Positions 1 through 11,109 of a stretch of DNA of 64,000 bases are shown here, piece after piece. The stretch is taken from NCBI GenBank assembly GCA_023078555.1, contig CM041199.1, forward strand, positions 2,483,101 to 2,547,100, in the 5' to 3' direction. Position 1 is the stretch's first letter. The number at the start of each line of letters is the position of its first letter. Origin of the DNA: Ulva prolifera. Taxonomy: Eukaryota > Chlorophyta > Ulvophyceae > Ulvales > Ulvaceae. Position numbers and translations under genes: made by a program. A model generated the notes under the pieces. That model saw nothing but the letters and a program-made list of their open reading frames with translations. It did not search any database and was not told where the DNA came from.

Positions 1-165
1 TTATAACGGATTAAAATTGTATCGGCAGGAATAGACTGGACCGCCATGAGAACTGGGACATCGAGCAATGCGTTTGCAATTCCGAACCAGCTGACGAGGA
101 CACCTGACCGAGATGGACACACCAAAACTCCGGTGCTACGGTGTGACCTTTGTGGAATGGAGCGA
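1..165. other. Window edge, no gene recognised
   Basis: Mixed-composition sequence downstream of the minus-strand POZ-like exon. I see no convincing open frame or repeat. It may hold further exons of that gene beyond the window. Confidence 0.3.
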
Positions 166-468
166 TTATGTTGAATAGGCAGAGCCTATGTATCGCACCG
201 ACGCTACTTTCAGCAGTGTTGGCACGCTGCTTTCAGCGGATGGGACGTCGCCTCGGGTCAGAAATCGATGCCATGCTTGCAGAAGGGACGCATGGAGTAG
301 CAGTGGTATCCGATCTTCACATTTGAATTCTTCGTAAGCTGTCGAGAGAAACTGGCTCTCCTGGATCACTGCCCTGGGAAGGCTCACCTCACCGGCGTAA
401 TCGTGCGCAACACTGAATCCCCAAGAATGTCGCTCCAACCACACAGAACTCTCGGTGATTACAACCAT
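166..468 (-). CDS. Skp1/POZ-like exon (putative), paralog of the exon at 4948-5283
   Basis: A 100-residue frame starting at ATG 468. Its layout matches that of the exon at 4948-5283: a strand-like start (SVWLERHSWGFSVA), a central LSTAY, then IPLLLHASLLQAWHRF. The other copy reads AVLLQRSSDGFTVA, LSTSY and VPLGLRAQLLLEWHHF. This order (V-L-x-SxDGF, a serine/leucine step, a V/IPL strand and a following helix) resembles the N-terminal POZ fold of Skp1 and elongin C, which link F-box type adaptors to cullin ligases. A donor-like GTGCGA near 200 falls where the paralog has GTAAGC, so this is probably one exon of a longer gene. The Skp1 helical C-terminus is not seen. The family call is inference from motif order; the paralogy is seen directly. 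Confidence 0.33.
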   Translation of the reverse strand: MVVITESSVWLERHSWGFSVAHDYAGEVSLPRAVIQESQFLSTAYEEFKCEDRIPLLLHASLLQAWHRFLTRGDVPSAESSVPTLLKVASVRYIGSAYST

Positions 469-2001
469 GGTAAAAACACTATGTGTTACATAACTATGAT
501 TTGTAATCGTGACACTGCGCTGCGTCGGCCACTTGAAATGCTGAGATCAAACAGCTACACATTTCGTCGAGATACGGCGCGGAGGCTGCGCAGGAATTGT
601 TGCTGAGACACCGTCGCAGTCACCAGCAATATGACAAATGTGAGAATTCGGGATCAACCTAGCGATGTACGTAGTAACCTAATCCTCAGACAACAGCAGT
701 ACCAGGACAGCCAAGATGCCAAATGCATACATTGTATCAGGACGCGTCTAGCTGGCTTGAACTGAGTCTCGTCCACACAAACCGTACATACGTTCCAAAC
801 GTTGTATGGGCATTTGCACCACCGCAGATTGATCTCGAAATGGGTCACTCCGTATGAGCATCTGTCCTGCCAGCACAATGTCAGAGATATTGAGAGTGAT
901 GTCCTATGTTGCAAGGACAAAGTCGTACAAGCAGCATCACAGTAACATAGCACATCCAGCTGCACCACAGCTGTGCCTGCCGCTGAGGTGGGGAACACAG
1001 GACCTGATCCTATGCATGGCTCCAGTTAAAATAGGCTCCATTCGGGAGAAGTTGCTCTTTGTCTGCCCTTGCGACGGCCGGGGAGCAGGTGGCTGTCAGT
1101 GCCGTTGCAGGCTGAGCACAATCGTTGGTACTGCCAGGATGGACTGTTCGTTGGATCGGCACGATCCTTTTTGCACATGACATGCATCAGCTCACGGAGC
1201 CACGGGGCTTCCTTGTGCTGCATTCGGAGGGGACACATCTTCCCCACAGACACCAGTTTCAACCCTCTGTCGAGCTACTGTTAGTGCACCATTCATCTAC
1301 TGTATCAGTTCCATCGTGTGCTGAGTGTAGCCGATGCAACGTGGCAGCGTGCAAATGCATGTCCATGCAGATAAAGAACAAAAACAAGGAAAAACACAGC
1401 ATGACCGAGCCCTGGTGCATGTCAGTGCAATAGTTCCATCACACAGCCATATTTCACAAGCCCTTCACAAGCCCTTGCTCATCAGCGTGAAGTGCCACCC
1501 GATTAGGCTTCCCGCCTCTCCGACTTTGTCCTTCAAAAACACTGTGTCCAGCAGGCCTCCGTATCTCATCGGCGTTCCTCGCATGCCCGCAAACGGTGCC
1601 TATGATGCTACCTGCCTAACTACCGGTGTCATTGAAAAAATGGTCACATTGTGAGCGCTGCAGCCAATTGCATAGGTCAACACCAGACCAGCCCATCGTC
1701 GACCGTGCCACCGCCTTCATCACCCAGCACGCTTGCGGCGGCAAAACAGGCTGAAACAAAACCTCACCAGTGGACTACTCCGGCTGGCAACCGGGCCGAG
1801 CTGGGTGAACATCCACCACTGTACCATAGGGGCTCCTGGAATTGTGAAGTCAGGGCGCAGCCTGCAGCACTGCAGCAGACACTCTGCAGATGCTGCAGGC
1901 TGCGCCGGTGATAGCATCAGAGGTGCGGCCCGGCTCACACAGCAGGCGGTGCCACCTGCCTCGCTGCCTTGGGCCTTGCAGCACACAGCAGGCGGGGGGT
2001 G
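469..2001. other. Intergenic, no gene supported
   Basis: Short overlapping frames only, none with a recognisable domain, codon bias like the neighbouring GC-rich exons, or splice framing. A CTGCAG-rich, locally repetitive stretch lies near 1855-1910 just downstream of the LRR stop codon. Any 3'UTR of the LRR gene would fall in the last few hundred bases. Confidence 0.4.
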
Positions 2002-3888
2002 TCAGCTGAACAGGATGTGCTCCAGCCCGGGCGGCGCCGCCTGCGCCACCCCCTGCTTGCACTCGTCGCTGAACTTCCCGCAGCCCAGGCGCAGCACGCG
2101 CAGACCCGTCACGCCCCGCAGTACACGCGCCACCGCACCCACCCCCTCCTGCCCCAACTTTGCAGTCTCTAGGACTAAAACGCGCAGCTCGCGCAGCGCA
2201 GGCAGCGCGCCCGCCACCGCGCACACCCCCTCCCCACTCATCTCACAGCACAGCACGAGCTCATGGACCGCGGGCATGCACTGCAGCGCCGCCGCGAGCG
2301 CCGCAGCGGCCTCGGTGGCCAGGCGGCAGTTCCCCAGCCGTAGTCGCGTCAGCTGAGTCAGCGGGGCCAGCCCATGCGTGACGCAGTGCGCGCTGACGCA
2401 GACCACATGCCGGCTGGCTCCCCCGAGCTCAAGCCGCCGGAGGCCCCCCAGCGCCCCGAGGCTCCGCAGGAGCGGCCGCATCCCCTGAGGCGGTGCCCAC
2501 AGCCCCATCATCTCCAGTGATGTCACCTGACGGGCGTGCAGCAGACCCGCGGCAAACGCATCCGGCACATCGTCCCCCACCAAGTCCGCATCACCGAGGT
2601 CCACCTCAAGCAGCTCAGGCAGGCCGGAAAGTGGCTGCAGGGCGTGCACGAGCACCGAGGCGGCTTCCCCAGGCAACGCCACCCGCCGCAGCCTCCGGCA
2701 TTGCTGCAGGCACTCCCCCAGTGCGGAGCCCAGCGCCTCCGCAGCACGCCGCGAGAGCACGTCACCCTCCCGCGCATCGGTCCCAAGCTCAAACACCTCA
2801 AGCTCCGGCGCATGCATGTGGCGCAGGACGCGCTCCCGCACATCCGCCGTGAGCTTGACGCGGGCGAGCGTGAGCTGCGTCAACCGCGGCATGTGTGGGA
2901 GGAACAAGAGGGCGTTGGCCGTGAAGTGGTTGCCGGAGAGGCGGAGGGAGCGCAGGCCGGAGAAGGAGCACAGTCGCTCGACGGCCTCGGCCGCCGCGGC
3001 ACCGCCGTAGGGTGCCCGGAGGGTGAACTGGTCCCCCAGCTCACACTGCTCCAGGTCAAGAGACAGCAGCGGCAGCGCCGCCACGGCCGGGGCGAGATCC
3101 TGCCAGCCGCAGTCCCCGATCCAGTTGCGCGAGAGGCAGAGGTGGGTGAGCGCCGTCATCTCACGCAGCGCGGCGGTCAGCACGCGCAGCGGCGCGTCGG
3201 CGCAGTGGAGCGGCACGAGGGCGTTGCGGCTGAGGTCTAGCGCGCGCAGCGTGCGCAGCGCGGGCAGGTGCGGCGCGAGCTGCTGCACTGCACGTCCGCA
3301 GCGAGACCACGCCCGCACGCGCAGACTCGTCAGCTGCGGCAGCTGCCGCATCGCGTCGCCGAGCGCCGCAATGCATGCGTCCACCCACCCGTCACAGCCC
3401 CCGCCGACACCCGTGCGCGCGAGCTCGACGCGCAGGTGTACGAGTGTGGAGAGTGTGGCTAGAGGGGCGATGACGCGGTGGACCGCGGCGCATGTCGCCT
3501 TGTGCTCGCGGTGGACATCGACACCATACACCGCGCCGGTGCGCTGCCAGGAGCAGTTCACGAGGACGAGGGAGGTGAGCTGTGCGGCGGGGGCCGCAGC
3601 GACGGCGCTCGTGATTGGCCCGGCATCGCGGAGCTGCGGCAGCGGCAGCGAGAGGGCGCGGTGGTCCGCCGCGGCGGGGGTGTGGGCGCGAACGACGAGG
3701 TGGTGTAGGTGCCGCGGGAGGAGGGCCATGAGGGAGAGGAGCGCGGCCTGCCGGCGGCGGGCCGGGGGCAGGTCTTCCGGGGACAGGCACGCTGCGGGGT
3801 CGGAGATGCCGCGTACATCTGGTGGCGCGGCGGAGAGGGCGGCGCGGAGGGTCAGCACGGCGAGGTGCTCCGGCAGCGCCTCCACCAC
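2002..3888 (-). CDS. Leucine-rich repeat protein (RNI-like), large 3' exon
   Basis: A 628-codon GC-rich open stretch ending in TGA at 2002. It is filled with repeats of about 26-30 residues of the ribonuclease-inhibitor type, such as LRALDLSRNALVPLHC, LTHLCLSRNWIGDCG, LRSLRLSGNHFTANALL and LRVLRLGCGKFSDEC. Such horseshoe proteins bind other proteins, and the class includes F-box adaptors and NLR-like scaffolds. No kinase, NB-ARC or membrane segment is visible. The frame is open upstream of 3888, but codon 3888 is GTG and no good in-frame ATG follows an upstream stop. I therefore read 3888 as a 3' splice acceptor (CTGCAG|GTGGTG, phase 0) rather than a start. The many long plus-strand frames across this exon are shadows of its GC-rich codons. 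The LRR call is solid; the biological role is unknown. Confidence 0.82.
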   Translation of the reverse strand: MVEALPEHLAVLTLRAALSAAPPDVRGISDPAACLSPEDLPPARRRQAALLSLMALLPRHLHHLVVRAHTPAAADHRALSLPLPQLRDAGPITSAVAAAPAAQLTSLVLVNCSWQRTGAVYGVDVHREHKATCAAVHRVIAPLATLSTLVHLRVELARTGVGGGCDGWVDACIAALGDAMRQLPQLTSLRVRAWSRCGRAVQQLAPHLPALRTLRALDLSRNALVPLHCADAPLRVLTAALREMTALTHLCLSRNWIGDCGWQDLAPAVAALPLLSLDLEQCELGDQFTLRAPYGGAAAAEAVERLCSFSGLRSLRLSGNHFTANALLFLPHMPRLTQLTLARVKLTADVRERVLRHMHAPELEVFELGTDAREGDVLSRRAAEALGSALGECLQQCRRLRRVALPGEAASVLVHALQPLSGLPELLEVDLGDADLVGDDVPDAFAAGLLHARQVTSLEMMGLWAPPQGMRPLLRSLGALGGLRRLELGGASRHVVCVSAHCVTHGLAPLTQLTRLRLGNCRLATEAAAALAAALQCMPAVHELVLCCEMSGEGVCAVAGALPALRELRVLVLETAKLGQEGVGAVARVLRGVTGLRVLRLGCGKFSDECKQGVAQAAPPGLEHILFS

Positions 3889-4276
3889 CTGCAGAGCTGC
3901 CGCGTGTGTGCTGAAAGGACAACACTTCAGATTTACTCTGCTTTACTTTACAAGACCAGCAGGGAGGTAGTGCTGAATGAGCAGCGCCGCGTGTGTTGCA
4001 AGGCGAAATCAAAGAGGCAGGTAGCACCTCCGGGGAGACGCACAAGCACAGCGACGCCACCAGATGCCGGCACACGTCAAACCAGGCCACGGCTCCCGTG
4101 CGGAGCAGGCCGGCCACACAGCCCACGCCTCGGACCGCCACAGCACCGCCCCCCATACCCCACATCACAGCCCGCGACAGATACACACACGGGGCAGCGC
4201 CAGCGTACACCCGCACCCCCATAGACACACGCATGGCACCCCTGTCGGGGTGACGGGGTGTGTCTGACCGGCATAC

Positions 4277-4555
4277 CTGACGCGCGGCAGCGCATGATTC
4301 GTTTTGGCTGAGATCGCTCCCGCCTCGGTCCTCAGACGACGCTGCTTGGTCGGCTTTGGCAGCGTCGACTCGGAATGCCAGCCTTGCGAGAGCGAGGCTG
4401 GACCGGCGAAGAGTGCCCTCATCGTCCAGGAAGTCTGCAGCCTGCACGGTTGTGGTGCGTTGCCAACAACTGCTATGAGCTGTACCTGCGTGCGCTCGTG
4501 TTGCCCCACATGGCCATGGGCAGAAGAGAAGGAGACGAGGGCCTGGAGAAAACAT
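4277..4555 (-). CDS. Candidate upstream exon of the LRR gene
   Basis: A minus-strand frame running from ATG 4555 into a donor CAG|GTATGC at 4276, phase 0, which matches the phase of the acceptor at 3888. Its second half (DFLDDEGTLRRSSLALARLAF and on) is helical and vaguely F-box-like, which would suit an F-box/LRR protein, but no firm F-box match can be claimed. Inside it, a GTACAG...GTGCAG segment near 4445-4487 could itself be a small intron, so the true 5' end may differ. Transcript data would settle it. Confidence 0.35.
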
Positions 4556-4947
4556 GCACGGAGGGACTGACTACTGTAGGCGTCAGAGCCAGCCTACAGA
4601 ACGCGCATAATCTTGGCTAGCGGCACAGAATCCACCAGACTTGCAAAAGTAGTGGTGCCATATGTGCAATTCGTTGTAGTCTCGCGCAAGGCAGGGATGG
4701 GCACTGCCACATAGCGAAGGGCGGGACTGGTATGCTGTGTTGCAAGGGGATGTCTCCTTGCAGAACGATGTTTGTGGGATCTGCCCAGCGAGGCCATAAA
4801 TGTCCAGCCCCATGAACATCTGGGAATCGCAGACTCTTGCGGAGACAGCGTGCGCAGATGTCCCGCATGATGAGCATGGCCCCGAAAAAAGGTCACAGGG
4901 CAGCGTGCGCAAGGACGCAGCAAGAAACGCTACAGATCAGGGCCGCT

Positions 4948-5283
4948 TACCTCGACGACGCGTATGAGAGTCGCAAGGGTGTATCTGGCCTCACAATCGT
5001 TGGCATTGTTACTACCAGAGGCAGCGGCAAAGTGGTGCCATTCGAGGAGGAGCTGTGCGCGAAGGCCCAGCGGCACGCAATCGCCGATGCTGCAGGCATC
5101 ATATGACGTAGAAAGGCAGCGACTTCGGACGACGTCGGTCAACGGAATATGTACGTCTTCGCTGTCTTCGATTGCGACGGTGAAACCGTCCGAGCTGCGT
5201 TGTAATAGCACGGCAGTGCCCATGCAAAAGTCAGGTACTACGCGAGAGCTGGGCTCCTCGCGACACAATACCTGAAGCGCCAT
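4948..5283 (-). CDS. Skp1/POZ-like exon (putative), paralog of the exon at 166-468
   Basis: Starts at ATG 5283 and reads 112 codons into a strong donor, GAG|GTAAGC, at 4947. Features in order are AVLLQRSSDGFTVAIED, HIPLTDVV, CLSTSYDACS and VPLGLRAQLLLEWHHF, then a polar tail ending TLIRVVE. The match to the exon at 166-468 is position by position, including the end of the exon, so the two are paralogous exons of one gene family. Skp1 and elongin C share the strand pattern and the PL-strand followed by a helix; the residues that contact cullin cannot be checked by eye. Downstream exons, expected below 4930, were not identified. The function is inference. Confidence 0.38.
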
Positions 5284-7240
5284 CAGAACATGTAGTTTAT
5301 GTTGTTATTGCTGCAGTTCTATGGGAGTTTGGAGGCACGACAGCACATGGCACTGACGCTGACCACTTGCCGAGGTAAGCGCTCCATCATTCGACAACCG
5401 ACGCTCCACCTTGGCGAAATACCAGGTCAGGAACGCAGAAACTTCAGCAACTTCGCCTCGTTGACGAGACTTCAGTTGATTAGTGTACCAAGAGGCACAG
5501 CAGCGGCGATGGTACCGGTACTGGCGCCATGGAGTGGACACGGACACGTCGAGACTTCGCGACTTGCGAGCATGGCCGATTTGCCCCCGCATGCTGCGGC
5601 AATCACGGCTGTACATTTATCATGCGGGGTCAAAGAGCTCGATGCAGCTAGCACAGGACACGTGTGCCGTAGGCAGCATCTGCATCAAGACGCATGAGTG
5701 TACGTTTTGTCGAGACAAGTAGCCATGTTTCCACCGAAGGTCGACAGACGGTGTTCGCCTTGCAAGCTGTACATGTGTGGGACAGGCAGGCCACATATAC
5801 TCACAAGTCAGTGCATAACCTCTTCTGAAACCATGAACTCCAGGGAGACACGAGTGCGCTCACCTTGAGCAGCGGAGGATCCATTCCAGGCCTGCGCTGC
5901 TCTGCCTGCAGCGCCTGGACACTTAGATGCTTCTGTCCACACGAAGCAAAACTGGGAATGGTTGGATTTCTCAGCCATGTCGGTGTCGGATTTCGACAGC
6001 TCCGCATGACCTGGACTACAAGCCGAAGCAACGCACGGACGAATGTGAACGTGCATAGCTCGAGCGCGATCGCGACCGAGGCGATGCCTCCCAGTTCATG
6101 TACAAGAAATCAGCAGGCTTATCGCAAAGAACCGTGGCCAGAACACAACGCGACCTGGCCACCTGCTGCGCGACAGGCCACGTACGGGTGCCTGGCCAAC
6201 AAATGGACAACGCGAGATGTCCATCATTTGTTCTGTGATGCTGCTGCTGTGGCTAAGCCATAAATACATCAGATCCCTCAAGAAACATGTGACAGACCTG
6301 CGAACCTCCTCCTTGCCACTGCAAAGTGACTGGCAGTTGGTCAAATGACAGATGGACAGCCAGCGACATCCAAAGTTTGACAGCAGTAGAGGAGGAAGTC
6401 ACTGGGTACATGGTACAACCTGCCCATATCAACGGTGACCATATCAACGGCATCTTACTGCATCACTGAAAGCACGCAAGCACACACTGAAAGCCTGAAA
6501 GTACACGTCAACATGTTGACAAAGCTGCAAGGCAGTAGCAGTGCGAGCACAACAAACCAACACGGCTCCACCTTGCAGCTCCGTGGCAGCAATGCGACCT
6601 GCGAATACAATTTTACTGTCCGCCCCAACAACTTTGGCGCAGCCCATCAGCCACACACCCCAGCACATGAATGTCCGTTGCCCTGCCGGCGCTACTGGCC
6701 ACTCCGACTGTGTCCTTGTGCCACACACCCCAGCGCACAGGCACCACGCCACAAGCCCCATACCAGCTCTGAGACACAGTCTTCAGCACCACCCCTTGCC
6801 CCACACGGACGCACCGATACGCCCGCCCCCCATCGCGCAAGGAACGCCCATCACTGCCCCTGTGGGGTGCCAACACGCTGCACCGGCTTATGCACACCGC
6901 CCCAAAAGCCCTCCCATCACCACATCCACAGCCGCAGCTTGACGCACCTCCGCACGCCGCCCCCAGCCCTGCCCGCTGCGCACCACGGCCACTACGAGCA
7001 CTCTGCGCGGGCCCCAGGCGAGGGATCCGCTGGCTGTGATGTAGCCTTAGCTATCAAGAGGCTGGTATGCGGTGCACGCCCGGCAGGTGCCCGGCGGATG
7101 CCGGCGGGTGCTGCTTGCCTCGCCGCCTAAGCTGTGTCGTTCCGACATATATATCACAGGTAATTGCAGAAACTCGGGCAGAGTATCCCTGCCATGGCGG
7201 CTGTTCATCGTGAAGGGCGTGCAGCACCCCCGGCAGCGCC
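5284..7240. other. Intergenic, decayed repeats, no gene supported
   Basis: No framed exon recognised. Around 6650-7000 the sequence becomes C-rich with CACACCCCAGC motifs, like the reverse strand of the retroposon family seen at 14-37 kb. Around 7100-7130 a GGTGCTGCTTGCCTCGCCGC stretch resembles its 3' tail. The last 100 bases are probably 3'UTR of the GMC oxidoreductase gene. Confidence 0.4.
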
Positions 7241-9166
7241 TCAGCTGTCGGCCACGATCACCTCAGCCGCGAGCTCAGCGAGCATGTACACGGATGCCAT
7301 CGGCCCCGCGCTCTGCGTCATCTCGGGGATGACCGACGCGTCCACCACGCGCAGCCCCTCCACCCCCGCCACCCGGAACGCCCCGTCCACCACCTCCCCC
7401 ACGCGGCAGCCGCCAACAAAGTGCAGCCCGTTGCTTGTGCCGCTTCGCACGCCCTCCTCCGTCGGCGGAGGCGGAATCGGCGCAAACTGGAACTCCGGCT
7501 GCAGATTCGCGAGGATCTCCGCGCTTTTCTCCAGGCACTCGATGTTCTCCGCCACCTCTCGGGGGTCCTCCAGGGCATTGAGGTCGACGCGCGGCACCGC
7601 ATAGGGGTCTGTGCTGTTGAGGAGCACAGTCGCCCGCGACCGGGGATTCATGATACATGCAGAGATGAGCAGCGGCACTCCAACAGCAGACGCGCCTGAC
7701 GCCCACAGTGTGTCGATGTAGGCATTAAACACCGGCGAGACGCTGACGCCGGAAGCGAAGCCGATGCCGAGGGGCCCGCCGCGGCCGCCGCGGAACTGCG
7801 CGAGGTTGGCCGGGTCACTGATAACGGTGGCATTGTTCTCTGGAGCGAGGGGAACCCCCGTATAGATGCCCGTTTGCGACGAAAACGTGCGGCCCTGCAT
7901 GCATGTGCTCACCATCACTTGAAGTCGTACTGGCCGCACCCAACGTCACTCCGCTGTAAGCAACTGTTCCCATGCAAACGGAAGGCTGATGCTACACAAG
8001 ATCTGCATTCGTGCATTGAGACGCCACCTGCGCGGAGAGCCCGACAGGCAGGTCCACGATGACGTTCACCCCTAGTGGCTCCAGAACTTCCGCCGGGCCG
8101 ATGCCGGAGAGCTGCAGCAGCTTGGGCGACCCAAACGGCCCCGCGCTGACAATCACCTCACGTGCCGCCTCCACCACCGCCACCTCCCCGGCACCCCCCT
8201 CAACAGCATACTCCACCCCGACCGCATGAGCCCCCTCCAGCAGGATGCGCGTCACTGTCGCCGCTTCAATAACCCGAAGGTTGTGTGCGCACGGGCCGGC
8301 AAGTGCTGGCGCGAGGTACCCCCTGGCCGAGTTTGTCTTGACGCCTGTGTCATCTGCCGCAACAGGGTTGTACCAGGTGCCGGGGGAGATGGTGGTGCGA
8401 GAGAGGGGGTCCGCCTCTGGCGGCAGCCCAGCGGCAGCTGCTGCGGCCGACAGCTGCGGAAAGTATGTGGCCTGTAGCTCCGGCGGCGGGATGGAGACGT
8501 TGAGGTGGGCCTCCGCCCTGCGGTACAGCTCCCGCGCGGCTTCAGCCGTTAAACCTGCACTGACGTCCTCTCACTTCCAGTGCACTTGCGCATGCATGCC
8601 ACCTGTTTTAATCTCGCAGACAGGTCTCCGAAGAGATGTGTGTCCACACGGTCAGCAATGCACGGTCAGAAGATGCTGCGCACGTAAACACACGCCCTGC
8701 TCACAAGCGGAGGCACACCGTCGAATCCCCAGGCCGCAACAGTATCCAGAGGCGGCTTCGCCCACTGCGCGGCGTTGATGGCGCTGGTGCCCCCTAGCGT
8801 GTTGCCAGTGAGCACCCCCAGCGGCAGCCCCGGCGGCAGCAGCGCCTCGTTCGGCTCGCTCGGCCACGCCTCCGTCAGCTCCGGCATACCCCATGCATCG
8901 GGTGCAAGCAGCATCGATTCCACGAGAAGTTCCTGCTGTGGTGTTCGCGGCGTGCCGCGCTCGACGATGACGACGGAGGCGGCCGGGAGGGCCGCGCAGA
9001 GGCGCGCCGCGACCGCGCAGCCCGCGGTGCCGCCACCGATGATTACATAATCAACCGCGTCGCCGTACGTGCCGGGGTCGGCGGCGGTGTGGAGGGGCAG
9101 CATTGCCAGCAGGCAGCACACGCGGATGGCTGCAGCTGCGGAGTCAAGCCTCCCGTGCCCGTGCAT
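7241..9166 (-). CDS. Secreted GMC (glucose-methanol-choline) FAD oxidoreductase, copy 1
   Basis: Three exons on the minus strand: 9166-8719, 8554-8028 and 7894-7241 (stop TGA). Intron 1 is phase 1 (GACG|GTGTGC to GTGCAG). Intron 2 is phase 0 (CGCAG|GTGGCG to GCATGCAG). The product is about 542 residues, the usual size for the family. A hydrophobic signal-peptide-like start ([16 protein letters not shown]) precedes the FAD-binding motif [25 protein letters not shown] follows, then the conserved [17 protein letters not shown], and a C-terminal domain with [13 protein letters not shown] and [19 protein letters not shown]. His of HFVGGC sits where family members have the catalytic His. GMC enzymes oxidise alcohols, sugars or related substrates using FAD; the substrate here cannot be told. 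Copy 2 (21265-23209) has the same exon structure. It has three fewer residues in exon 2 and differs at the N-terminus. Confidence 0.87.
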
Positions 9167-11109
9167 CTTGGCCCTCTGACACGTGCCACGCCTGCATGCA
9201 TGATGCCGATCTCGGGCAAGCTCCAGAGGGCCCGGGAGGGGGGTTCGCTGAGGGCCGACGACAGTAGTAGTGATGGGGGACTAGGCACGTCAGGTCATGC
9301 TCATGCATGCATGTGTGATAATGATCATGTACAGGGTCATGTACTGAGGTAGAAAGTTCACTGGTTGATGCTGTAATACAGTCCTCATGATCTTGCTCAT
9401 ACATGTACATGAAGACTGAGTCCACACGTGTGTGTGAGTGTGCTCCCCCACACCTGTCCAGAACACTTCAAGAGTACATTAGAACTCATGGTCGCATCCG
9501 TGATCCGAGACATCATACACGTGTGACCACAGGTGTAGTTCCATTCACGCCCACCGCAACATGCAGTGGAGCAGTAGAGGCCCCTGTATATCTGCCACTC
9601 ACAGAATCAGAGAATAATGTATGCAATAGCAGAGGTTGTTGCCCGCGGTGCTGCCTGCCTTGCTTCGTCCTCGTAATGCAGTGTGCTCTAGACTATAGTT
9701 CTGATACTGTGAGCGATGTTTTTGTACATGTCTTGCAAATATGCATGACCGCACTCTCCATGTGGCTCTGGACAGGTATTGGCCATGGCTCACGAATCAC
9801 CACCCAGGCAGGCGCGAGCAGATGACATGTGCTGCTCAACCTACGAAACGCACTTTTGGCACAAGCTTACCTGTATCATGATGCATCAGCTGGCCATGCA
9901 CGATGATAAGTGCCATGTCATAGAGTGGCCTTTCTACCTCATAAGCGGCAGGGCGACAAGTCAAGAGAGATATGGACTCGCCATCAAGTCTTCACAAAAT
10001 AGAGGATTGCAAGGTCGATGCATGCCATCATGATGTCAGGCATTGTCCGTGCAATTGTGGGGCCCGGGTGATAGACGAGTGAATCGGCTCGTGCGCATGC
10101 GCATCGGCATGCATGTGATCAGACAGACGTTGCGCAGGAACATCCAGCGCGGCATGTGCCGCGGCACAGCTGGAGCGGTGTGCGCGCACATGTGCGTCAC
10201 ATCATCATTTTAGCACATCATTCACAGAAAAATGGACAATTCATCACTTTTGCACATGACGCGTACGACGTCATGCGGGCTCGCAAGTTCGGCACTGCAG
10301 ACGGTACAGCGAGACGGGCTGGCCCCCACCCGTGCTCGCGAGGAAGTTCATTGCAGCAGAGTGCACCCTGTGTGCAACGAGGTTTATGCGCTTTGCTCTG
10401 CTTGTACCGCTGGTACGTATACCCGTGTGCTCATGTGAAAGAAGGCCAAGGCCCCTTGTGGCCATACAGCACGAGGACGTAGACTGCAGCCACGACAGCT
10501 AGCAAGACAAGGGCGAGATGCGTCGCAGCCTGCAGCGCTAAAGAAAGCAATGGCTGGTCGCTGTGACGACATATCTATAGCGTACAGCCCCGGAGGTCAG
10601 GCCTGTAACCAGCGGATCTCTAGCACGCATGATCGTGATCAAATCGTTTGCCCCAGCCCGTTCGCTCTTCCGTCACATCAGCACCAGGCCTAGGCCGTTC
10701 CATGAAACTATACAACGACGTTGCGAGGGCGAGTTAAGGCTGCAGAAGCGGTACCTCTGGATCCGAGCTGTGAGACAGACTGCCGTGGCGGGTGCAGACG
10801 CCCGAATTCGAAGCGATGAGCTAGCTCACGCTGATGTCGCCTCGTAACGATTCGCAATACAATCACCGGTAGCAGCAAGCGTCAACACTATCGATCAATC
10901 ACCAGAGCTCATTCTTCCGCAACACCAGCCAGCATTAGGGATACACGGGCCCGGAGCATAATCATCTGGAAAGGTGGCGCGCCATTTGCACCTCCGGCTA
11001 TACTTTTATGTTGTGGCTGTTGGCGTCCGGTGGCCACCGCTCCGTGGAATGGCACGGTAGCTACACGGGTAGTATATAGAGCTCTTCCGAGCGTCGTGTA
11101 TATGGGGTA
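9167..11109. other. Intergenic; one retroposon tail at about 9632-9676
   Basis: No gene supported. 9632-9676 carries a short copy of the retroposon 3' tail (TTGTTGCCCGCGGTGCTGCC...CTCGTAA) on the plus strand. Otherwise there are CATG-rich low-complexity runs near 9300-9420 and 10060-10200. The left end of the CACTA transposon begins at 11110. Confidence 0.45.
9632..9676 (+). repeat. Short 5'-truncated retroposon tail
   Basis: Matches the family 3' end (GGTGCTACCTGCC then TTGTCCTTGTAA-like). No clear target duplication is visible around it, so it is an old or very short copy. Confidence 0.5.

Noticed and set aside
2536-3970. Plus-strand frames of 170-315 codons opposite the LRR exon
   Set aside because: Arg/Ala-rich antisense shadows of a GC-rich coding exon on the minus strand.
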